The translations under genes and the position numbers were made by a program. This document shows, in pieces, positions 55,235 to 64,000 of a stretch of DNA of 64,000 nucleotides. This DNA is from Armatimonadota bacterium (GTDB lineage Bacteria > Armatimonadota > JAAZEB01): contig JAAZEM010000054.1 in the NCBI GenBank assembly GCA_012512265.1, positions 1-64,000 on the forward strand, read 5' to 3'. The notes under the pieces were generated by a model that was not told the origin of the DNA, did not search any database, and saw only the letters and a list, made by a program, of their open reading frames with translations. Each line of letters starts with the position of its first letter. The first letter of the stretch is position 1.

Positions 55235-56443
55235 TCACCGGTCTACGTCTCCAAAGATCGGGTCGATGCTGCCGAGGATCATCACCAGGTCGGCGATCTT
55301 CCAGCCGCGAGAGATGACTGGCAACACCGAGAGGTTGGCAAAGGAGGGAGAACGCCACTTCATCCGGTAGGCGGTGTTGCTCCCATCACTGATGATGTAG
55401 GCGCCCATCTCACCCCGGGGCGACTCCACGGCGGCATAGGCCTCGCCGGCAGGCGGACGCACGGCGCGCGCGCCCTTGGCCATGATCTCGCCCGGCGGGA
55501 TCTCATCGAGCAGCCGGTCGCACTGGCGCAAGATCTTGATGCTCTCGCGCATCTCGTCGATGCGCACCTGGTAACGCGCCAGCGCGTCGCCCGTCTCGCG
55601 CGTGACCACGTTGAAATCGAGTTGCGGGTAAAGTCCGTACGGCTTGCTGCGGCGCAGGTCATAGGCCACGCCGGATCCGCGCGCCATGGGGCCGCTGGAC
55701 CCCCAATTGATGGCAACATCGGGCGGGAGCACGCCGATGCCGCGGGTGCGCAGCAGGAAGATCTCGTTCTCGCTGAGGAGCGTGTCCTGCTCGTCCACCA
55801 TGGGCGGGAAGTAGTCCAGGAACCAGCGGAACCGCTCGCGCCACTCACCCTCGGGCAGATCCTGGGCGACGCCTCCCACGCGCACGTAAGAGTAGGTGAG
55901 GCGCGCCCCGCAGATCATCTCCAGCAGGTCGAGCACGTACTCGCGGTCGCGAAACGCGTAGATGAAGGGGGTGGTGGCTCCCAGGTCGAGGCCAAAGGTG
56001 CCCACCGAGATGAGGTGGCTTGCGATCCGCTCCAACTCCTGGACGATGACCCGGCAAAGCTCCGCGCGCGGCGGAATGGTGATCCCCAGCAGCTTCTCGA
56101 CGGCGACGCAGTAGGCCGTGTTGCAGGCGATTGCCGCCACGTAATCGAGACGGTCGGTCAGGGGAAGGACCTGGACGTAGGTGCGGTTCTCGGCGATCTT
56201 CTCGACGCCCCGGTGAAGGAAGCCGATGTGCGGCTGAACATCCACAACCCACTCGCCATCCAGGCGCACCTTGAGCTGGAGCACGCCGTGCGTGCTGGGG
56301 TGCTGCGGGCCCATATAGAGCTCAATGTGGTCCGTCTCGATCTCGTGGAGCTCGCCACTGGGATCGAGCGGCACGGCAGGGCCACCCACGCGCGGGAGGG
56401 CGTCTTGCAGCTCCCCTCTCTCGTCTCGGTCAGTTTTGCTCAT
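55235..56443 (-). CDS. nuoD: NADH-quinone oxidoreductase subunit D
   Basis: This 402-residue quinone-site subunit contains MGPQHPSTHGVLQLKVRLDGE, PHIGFLHRGVEKIAENRTY and LDYVAAIACNTAY with the conserved His and Tyr of the quinone pocket. ELERIASHLISVGTFGLDLGA follows, with a C-terminus FGDVDR. ATG 56443 starts it; the ribosome site is weak, and the 165-bp gap to nuoC holds a long imperfect hairpin. A gap of this size inside the operon is unusual. Confidence 0.93.
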   Translation of the reverse strand: MSKTDRDERGELQDALPRVGGPAVPLDPSGELHEIETDHIELYMGPQHPSTHGVLQLKVRLDGEWVVDVQPHIGFLHRGVEKIAENRTYVQVLPLTDRLDYVAAIACNTAYCVAVEKLLGITIPPRAELCRVIVQELERIASHLISVGTFGLDLGATTPFIYAFRDREYVLDLLEMICGARLTYSYVRVGGVAQDLPEGEWRERFRWFLDYFPPMVDEQDTLLSENEIFLLRTRGIGVLPPDVAINWGSSGPMARGSGVAYDLRRSKPYGLYPQLDFNVVTRETGDALARYQVRIDEMRESIKILRQCDRLLDEIPPGEIMAKGARAVRPPAGEAYAAVESPRGEMGAYIISDGSNTAYRMKWRSPSFANLSVLPVISRGWKIADLVMILGSIDPIFGDVDR

Positions 56444-56608
56444 CTGTATTCCAGGAGTCGTGAAACGGCACTCGAAAAGCGCCCGCCAACGCCCGGCGGC
56501 AACCATCCCTCGCATAGCGCGGCATGCGAACCGCGCCCGGCGTTCAGCGGGCCCACGGGGTCACTGTTGGGAGCGCGCCTTCCCGGGCAGGGGGCCGTGC
56601 CCCACTTC

Positions 56609-57130
56609 TCACTCGGTGATACTGAACTTCCCGCCCGGGCTATCCAGCTTGAACTCTTTGCGTAGCGGATGGGGATACTCGTCCCACTCTTCAGGAAGCA
56701 GGATGCGGCGCAGGTCGGGATGCCCCTCGTAGCGGATTCCCATCAAATCGTATGACTCGCGCTCGTGCCAGTCGGCTCCCGCCCAGATCGAGGTAACGCT
56801 CGGCACCTGGGGGTCGTCATACGAAACCGGCGTCTTCAGGACGATCACCCGCGGCGAGGTCATCTGGCCCAGGTGAATCACCGACTCCAGGCCATCGCCA
56901 CGGTCCACGCCGGTGACCAGAATCGGGTAGTCGAACCCCTGCTCCTCCTTCAGGTAGCGGCAGACCGCAAGCAGGCGCTCGCGGCCCACGGTCACGACGA
57001 GATCACCGCCGGGCGCGAGGGTCACCGCGACATCCTCGCCAAAGCGTTGCTGAAGCCCGCGGCGGACCTCGGAAAAGGGATCCGCGGCCTCGTCGGACGC
57101 CGGGCGGGCTATCTTCTTCTCATCTGCCAT
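56609..57130 (-). CDS. nuoC: NADH-quinone oxidoreductase subunit C
   Basis: This 173-residue hydrophilic subunit of the connecting fragment shows VSYDDPQVPSVTSIWAGADWHERESYDLMGI and YEGHPDLRRILLPEEWDEYPHPLRKEF, the standard 30-kDa signature. ATG 57130 has an AAGG upstream. It is not fused to nuoD, unlike in the Enterobacteria. Confidence 0.93.
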   Translation of the reverse strand: MADEKKIARPASDEAADPFSEVRRGLQQRFGEDVAVTLAPGGDLVVTVGRERLLAVCRYLKEEQGFDYPILVTGVDRGDGLESVIHLGQMTSPRVIVLKTPVSYDDPQVPSVTSIWAGADWHERESYDLMGIRYEGHPDLRRILLPEEWDEYPHPLRKEFKLDSPGGKFSITE

Positions 57131-57150
57131 GAGCTGCGGCCTTGCTCCCC

Positions 57151-57816
57151 TCAGGCTTTCCAGGTAGCGCGGTACTTCTCGCGGCGGATCTTCTCGTGCA
57201 GCTTGATCACGCCATCCAACAGCGCCTCTGGCCGGGGCGGACACCCGGGAACGTACATATCGACCGGCACGATCTGGTCCAGGCCCTTCACCACGGAGTA
57301 CGAATCATGGAAGGGCCCGCCGCAAATGGCACACGCGCCCATCGCGAGCACGTAGCGCGGCTCCGCCATCTGCTCCCAGAGGAGCTTCAGGCGCGGAGCC
57401 ATCTTCTTCGTCACCGTTCCAGAAACGATCATCAGGTCGGCCTGCCGGGGACTGGCGCGGAACATCATCCCGAAGCGGTCGAAATCATAGCGCGCGGCGC
57501 CCGTCGCCATCATCTCAATGGCGCAGCATGCCAACCCGAAGAGGAGATACCACAGCGACGACTTCCGGCTCCAGTTGAGCGCGACTTCCCCCGCATCGAG
57601 CGCGCGCTCCAGATACCGGCGGAGGCTCTCCGCGTCCGTCGTCAGGACGCCGCCGTCCGGCCAGCGCTCCAACACACCCACGGGGAGCTTTGCAGGATCG
57701 AGGGAAGCGGCTTCGCCAGCGGGCAATACCGGAAGCGCAGTGGCGTCCACCACTCGCCCCTGGCCAGCGGTTGGCTTCTCTGCCGGCCCTCCCGGCGACT
57801 GGCGATCTACTCCCAC
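57151..57816 (-). CDS. nuoB: NADH-quinone oxidoreductase subunit B
   Basis: This 221-residue subunit holds the last iron-sulfur cluster N2: [13 protein letters not shown] gives the tandem Cys pair, GACAICGG the third, and [11 protein letters not shown] the fourth. The part before [14 protein letters not shown] (about 70 residues, Pro/Gly rich then acidic) is longer than in most NuoB. GTG 57816 lies 7 bp after AGGAAAGGGG and overlaps nuoA; ATG 57837 is possible. Confidence 0.92.
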   Translation of the reverse strand: MGVDRQSPGGPAEKPTAGQGRVVDATALPVLPAGEAASLDPAKLPVGVLERWPDGGVLTTDAESLRRYLERALDAGEVALNWSRKSSLWYLLFGLACCAIEMMATGAARYDFDRFGMMFRASPRQADLMIVSGTVTKKMAPRLKLLWEQMAEPRYVLAMGACAICGGPFHDSYSVVKGLDQIVPVDMYVPGCPPRPEALLDGVIKLHEKIRREKYRATWKA

Positions 57817-58208
57817 CGCAGGACCCCTTTCCTCCATGCGTACACCAGACCGACCACCAGAATGGTCACAAAGACGAGCATATCGAGAAAGGCAAAGAGA
57901 CCGAGACCGTGCGCCTGCACCAACCGGCCGCCCACCACGCGCACCCACGGCCAGAGGAAGACTACTTCCACATCGAAGATGATGAAGACGAGGGCATAGA
58001 GGTAGTAGCCGATGTGCATTTGCGGCCAGGACATTCCTACCACCCGCTCGCCACACTCATATGGACGAGTCTTCTGGGGTGTGGGATGCCCCGGACCAAT
58101 CATCCGGGGGATGACGATCATCACCACGGAGACGACCACAGCGATGAAGAAGAATACCGCCACCGGCAACCAGTCGGCTGCCGGGCTGGCCGAGATGGGC
58201 GTCGGCAT
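57807..58208 (-). CDS. nuoA: NADH-quinone oxidoreductase subunit A
   Basis: This 133-residue three-helix membrane subunit has [13 protein letters not shown] (conserved Cys loop) and [20 protein letters not shown], the family hallmark with the membrane acidic pair. ATG 58208 has GAGGGAG. It is the first gene of the operon; its promoter is 24 bp further up. Confidence 0.94.
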   Translation of the reverse strand: MPTPISASPAADWLPVAVFFFIAVVVSVVMIVIPRMIGPGHPTPQKTRPYECGERVVGMSWPQMHIGYYLYALVFIIFDVEVVFLWPWVRVVGGRLVQAHGLGLFAFLDMLVFVTILVVGLVYAWRKGVLRWE

Positions 58209-58231
58209 TCAACAATCTCCCTCTGGGGGCT

Positions 58232-58260
58232 ATTATACTCCTGCGGCCGAGGATCGTCAA
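58232..58260 (-). promoter_or_regulatory. Promoter of the nuo operon
   Basis: On the minus strand TTGACG (58260-58255), 17-bp spacer, perfect TATAAT (58237-58232), followed by a leader of about 17 nt. Confidence 0.75.
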
Positions 58261-58485
58261 GGCTGCTGGCACTCACGCAGGTGGAATCCGGGCATCCCTT
58301 GAGTCGAATAAGGGAATACACTGATACACAGCCCCCGGCAGGCACGGGCCGCAATGCCACCGGTGCAGGGTGCGACCGCGGATGGCGAGCGCTGGGGCCC
58401 GCGGTAGCCGCCCGCCACGCGGGAACTGTTGCGGTTCACCCGGCAATACCGATCCGCGTTGGGGCCGCTCAGGCGCGGTATCGCC

Positions 58486-60057
58486 TCACCGTTGCTCCAG
58501 GATCGTGGCGTGGAGCCGGCCGATGCTCTTCACGGCGCCGTACATCGTGGCGGCGTCGCCCTGGGTGAACTTGATATGCGTGGCATCGACGAATCCGGGG
58601 GCAACCGTGGGATCGACCGGCACCCAACAGCCCTCCGCATAGCTTTCGGCCCAGGCGTGGTAATAGAAGCGGTCGCGGAAATAGACAATGCCGGCACACA
58701 CGCGCGTGGGGATCCCGACGGCGCGCGCGAGCGCGGCATAGAGGGTGGCATAGTCGCGGCACATTCCCACCGGCTCGCGCAACACATCGAGCGCCGTGCG
58801 TGGGAGACCGATGTCGCCCTGGATGCGCAGATTCCCGTGCACCCACGCCCACAGCGCCTGGATCCGCGCGTCGTCCGAGGTGGCTCCTGCCACAATCTCC
58901 GTGGCTTTCGCCTGAATATCCGGGTGGGTCACTTGAAGGTAGGCGCTGGGCGCCAGCAGCGCGGCACGCTCGGCGGGGGTAAGCGGCGCCGGGTGCGCCG
59001 CGGTGGCATCCACAGTGTACTCCACCGTGAGAGCATCGCCCTCCTCCACAATGCGCGCCACCTGCCGGGCATCGGAGAGGACAAACCGCCGCTCGGGGAG
59101 GCCGCGCAGGCGCAGGCGCAGAAACCGGGTGGATTCAGGCGCCGTGATCGATCCTTCCATCTGTACGGCGAGCTGTTCCGCCAGATCCCGGATTGGCTCG
59201 CTGGCGCGGTCATCGAAGCCGCTGAGGGCTTTCTCGCGGCTCTCGCGCACCAGGGTGATCCCGGGATGCATCACCATCTTGACCGGCTGGCCGTCGTCTA
59301 GCAGCCAAGAGGTAGCGTCCACCGTCGGTGAGGTGGTCTGCACCACAACCGTGTCGTACTCCTCGCCGTCGTGGCGAACTCGCTCCCGGCGCACAACGCG
59401 CGCAGTCGCTTCTTCCAGCGAGAGGGTGACCGTGTTGAGGAAGAAGTAGTGAAGGCTCTCTCCAGGCGCCACCGCGTGGCCCAGGAGCGCGCTCTCCACG
59501 TCGGCAACTAGATGGGCGCCCTCTGGGATCGGCAGCGACTTTCGGACCACGTCGTCCTGTGCCCGGCGCTCGACCTCGACCACGGTCTCGTGGAAGCGGG
59601 CTTTCACCTCCACCTGCTTGCCAGCCGAGCCCATGTGCACCTTCAGAGTGACCGGGCGCAGGTCGCGCGATAGGTGCTCATCCACCTCGACGCGCTGTTC
59701 CTGCACGTAGCCCAGCGCCAGAGCGCGCGTCCAGGTGGTGGTGCGGATACGGTAGCCCCCGCCCCTCAAGCCTCGGGCAGGCGCCACGGTGATCTGCACA
59801 TGACCGAGCTTGCTCTCGCCCAGGTAGACTCCCATCCACCACTCGCCCGCCACCGGCTTCCGTCTTGCGGGAGCAGCCAGGGAGACAGGCGGAAGCACGA
59901 GTTCACTCATGAGCAGCAGCACTCCCAGAGCGACGGCGAGGGTGGTGCGGGAGAGCGCGGGCAAAGGCAGGTGGAGCGGGCCGTGAAGCCATCCCCACCC
60001 GCTTGAGCCAGCAGCCTGGCGCGTTCTGCCCCTGCTTGCCTGTTGCCACGCGGCCAT
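58486..60057 (-). CDS. Transglutaminase-like exported protein
   Basis: This protein of about 523 residues has a membrane/signal segment (TLAVALGVLLLMSELVLPPVSLAA, read in part) near residue 40-65. A long beta-rich region follows (WMGVYLGESKLGHVQITV, typical of such proteins). The transglutaminase core has catalytic Cys in PVGMCRDYATLYAAL, His in YYHAWAESY and Asp in WVPVDPTVAP. By family it is a protease-like or amide-forming enzyme outside the membrane; the target is unknown. The start is uncertain: ATG 60057 is in frame, and the frame extends to 60105. Its position between nuo and atp is probably incidental. Confidence 0.75.
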   Translation of the reverse strand: MAAWQQASRGRTRQAAGSSGWGWLHGPLHLPLPALSRTTLAVALGVLLLMSELVLPPVSLAAPARRKPVAGEWWMGVYLGESKLGHVQITVAPARGLRGGGYRIRTTTWTRALALGYVQEQRVEVDEHLSRDLRPVTLKVHMGSAGKQVEVKARFHETVVEVERRAQDDVVRKSLPIPEGAHLVADVESALLGHAVAPGESLHYFFLNTVTLSLEEATARVVRRERVRHDGEEYDTVVVQTTSPTVDATSWLLDDGQPVKMVMHPGITLVRESREKALSGFDDRASEPIRDLAEQLAVQMEGSITAPESTRFLRLRLRGLPERRFVLSDARQVARIVEEGDALTVEYTVDATAAHPAPLTPAERAALLAPSAYLQVTHPDIQAKATEIVAGATSDDARIQALWAWVHGNLRIQGDIGLPRTALDVLREPVGMCRDYATLYAALARAVGIPTRVCAGIVYFRDRFYYHAWAESYAEGCWVPVDPTVAPGFVDATHIKFTQGDAATMYGAVKSIGRLHATILEQR

Positions 60058-60110
60058 GGCCAGGAATCCCCGCTCGCCGCTTCCGGGCGAGAGCGTGCTT
60101 CCCAACGAGG

Positions 60111-60380
60111 CTAGGCAATCGGCTCGGCGGAGTCGGCCAGGACGATCGCGCGGTTATGCGATACCTCCATGAAACCGCCGCCGATCTGCATGGCGACCCG
60201 GGTTCGGTCGCTGCGGCGCGCCTCAATGACGCCGCTGCGCAACTCGGCCATCAGCGGCGCATGCCCTGCCAATATCCCCAGGTAGCCTTCCACCCCCGGA
60301 ACGGTAAGCGAAACGACATCCTCGCTCAGCACCAGCTGCTCGGGGGTCACTATATCGAGCGTGAAGCTTCGTTCAGGCAT
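60111..60380 (-). CDS. atpC: ATP synthase epsilon subunit, short form
   Basis: This 89-residue protein reads FTLDIVTPEQLVLSEDVVSLTVPGVEGYLGILAGHAPL and VAMQIGGGFMEVSHNRAIVLAD (each read in parts): the N-terminal beta-sandwich of AtpC. The usual C-terminal helical pair (about 45 residues) is missing, and the frame ends with EPIA. That domain acts as an inhibitor in many bacteria. ATG 60380, 45 bp after atpD. Short AtpC forms exist in some lineages, so this need not be a truncation. Confidence 0.9.
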   Translation of the reverse strand: MPERSFTLDIVTPEQLVLSEDVVSLTVPGVEGYLGILAGHAPLMAELRSGVIEARRSDRTRVAMQIGGGFMEVSHNRAIVLADSAEPIA

Positions 60381-60425
60381 GATCCAGATTCCCAGGCCAG
60401 AGCGCCTCGAAAGGCGCTCTGCACC

Positions 60426-62731
<2,306 letters not shown>

Positions 62732-62865
62732 CGCTTAACCCCCGGACTCCCTGCTGGGGATGCGGTGTGCGAGAGAGGGGATGCGTGGCCCGGCGCCCTC
62801 CGGGCCGTGAGTGCCGGCCCTCAGGTGCCGCACGTTCCGCTCACATCCCGCGTCTCCCGCTCGCA

Positions 62866-63999
62866 TCATACCTGGAACTGCGTCTTGAACTCGCGGACCG
62901 CCTTCTCCATCACCTGCCGCGTCTCGTCGGAGATCGCCTTCTCCTTGGAGATCCGCTGGATGATGTCTTGGTAGCGATCATGCACAAAGGCGAGCAGCTC
63001 CTGCTCGAAACGCGCCACCTGGTCCAGCGGCAGATCGTCGATATACCCATTGGTGGCAGCCCAGATGATGACCACCTGGTCGGCAACGGACATCGGCTGG
63101 TACTGGGGCTGCTTCAGGACCTCCACCAGGTGAGCGCCGCGGTTCAGCTGCTGGCGCGTCGCCTTATCGAGATCCGAGGCAAACTGCGTAAACGCCTCCA
63201 GCTCGCGATAGCGTGCCAGGTCCAGGCGGAGGCCGCCGGCCACCGTCTTCATCGCCTTCGTCTGCGCCTTGCCGCCAACGCGCGAGACGGAGATACCAAC
63301 GTCAACAGCCGGGCGCACGCCGGCGTAGAAGAGGTCCGTCGCCAGGTAGATCTGGCCATCGGTGATCGAGATCACGTTGGTGGGGATGTAAGCCGAGACA
63401 TCGCCGGCCTGCGTCTCGATGATCGGCAGCGCCGTGAGCGAGCCACCGCCGAGGGCATCGCTCAACTTGGCCGCGCGCTCCAGGAGGCGCGAATGGAGGT
63501 TGAAGACGTCACCCGGGTAGGCCTCGCGACCAGGCGGGCGGCGCAGGAGCAGCGAAACCTGGCGATAGGCCTGCGCGTGCTTGGAGAGGTCATCATAGAT
63601 GACCAGAGCGTGCCGCTTCGTATCGCGGAAATACTCGCCCATCGCGCACCCGGAGTAGGGCGCGATATACTGCATCGGCGCAGAGTCGCTCGCCGTGGCG
63701 CTCACGATGGTCGTATATTCCATCGCGCCATAGTCCTCGAGCGTCTTCATCACCGAGGCAACGGTCGATTGCTTCTGGCCGATCGCCACGTAGATGCAGT
63801 AGACGTCCTGCCCCTTCTGATTGATGATGGTGTCAATCGCGAGGGCTGTCTTACCCGTCTGACGGTCGCCAATAATCAGCTCGCGCTGCCCCCGGCCAAT
63901 CGGGATCATCGAGTCGATCGCCTTCAGACCCGTCTGCAGCGGTTCGACAACTGGCTGGCGCTCGACGACGCCCGGACCGCGCTCCTCGATATGCCGGCG
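62866..63999 (-). CDS. atpA: ATP synthase subunit alpha (5' part beyond window)
   Basis: The frame runs open to the right edge; 377 residues plus the stop are seen. [36 protein letters not shown] (in parts) holds the Walker A loop. [68 protein letters not shown] and [22 protein letters not shown] follow. It is the non-catalytic nucleotide-binding subunit of F1. The N-terminal domain and any further genes (atpH, atpF) lie outside the window. Confidence 0.95.
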   Translation of the reverse strand, partial: RRHIEERGPGVVERQPVVEPLQTGLKAIDSMIPIGRGQRELIIGDRQTGKTALAIDTIINQKGQDVYCIYVAIGQKQSTVASVMKTLEDYGAMEYTTIVSATASDSAPMQYIAPYSGCAMGEYFRDTKRHALVIYDDLSKHAQAYRQVSLLLRRPPGREAYPGDVFNLHSRLLERAAKLSDALGGGSLTALPIIETQAGDVSAYIPTNVISITDGQIYLATDLFYAGVRPAVDVGISVSRVGGKAQTKAMKTVAGGLRLDLARYRELEAFTQFASDLDKATRQQLNRGAHLVEVLKQPQYQPMSVADQVVIIWAATNGYIDDLPLDQVARFEQELLAFVHDRYQDIIQRISKEKAISDETRQVMEKAVREFKTQFQV

Positions 64000-64000
64000 C

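Overview
The window is bacterial chromosome of high GC content (about 64% by eye), with densely packed genes, sigma70-type promoters close to TTGACA/TATAAT, and frequent GTG starts. The combination is a yceD-rpmF-plsX-fabHDG-acpP-fabF cluster, a menaquinone methyltransferase, an 11-subunit complex I operon, an F-type ATP synthase, a GntR-LacI (AraR-like) regulator, and secreted glycosidase, FGE-like and CAP-domain proteins. It suggests an aerobic or facultative saccharolytic bacterium outside the Proteobacteria. Armatimonadota is my best guess and a Chloroflexota- or Bacillota-like lineage the alternative; no rRNA or other decisive marker is present, so this assignment is weak.

Left part (1-13.5 kb): a carbohydrate-use region. 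It holds a large exported GH42-like glycosidase that runs off the left edge, a divergent AraR-type regulator overlapping a DegT/StrS-type aminotransferase, a 115-kDa-class NAD glutamate dehydrogenase, a Gfo/Idh/MocA oxidoreductase, an MFS transporter, a small zinc-ribbon protein and a histidine phosphatase. Centre-left (13.5-27 kb): housekeeping genes. A ComEA-like protein diverges from recG; then follow rsmD, coaD, a coiled-coil protein, ackA, and a fatty-acid synthesis run (yceD, rpmF, plsX, fabH, fabD, fabG, acpP, fabF) that makes malonyl/acyl-ACP chains for lipids.

Middle (27-46 kb): accessory and mixed genes. These are a secreted PEGA/FGE-like protein, an extended nucleoside diphosphate kinase, a 1052-residue anti-sigma-kinase/GAF/PP2C signalling fusion, a CAP-domain secreted protein, rsmI, two tiny proteins, tRNA-Arg(CCU), a TrmH-family methyltransferase, a five-gene minus-strand catabolic operon (TIM-barrel isomerase, 2-hydroxyacid dehydrogenase, RraA-like, HAD, creatininase), an OsmC protein, a decayed dnaE2-like polymerase pseudogene, a receiver-domain protein and a PBP4-type carboxypeptidase. 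This part also contains a 238-bp MITE-like element with 20-bp terminal inverted repeats and a perfect 9-bp target duplication, a diverged inverted relative of it about 9 kb away, and a terminal-repeat remnant that supplies the stop codon of menG.

Right part (46-64 kb): energy metabolism, all on the minus strand. It holds menG, then nuoN to nuoA (ABCDHIJKLMN order, with no EFG NADH-input module in the operon), a transglutaminase-like exported protein, and atpC-atpD-atpG-atpA, the last running off the right edge. MenG points to menaquinone, complex I would reduce it while pumping ions, and the ATP synthase uses the gradient. AtpC is a short form lacking the usual C-terminal helical domain.
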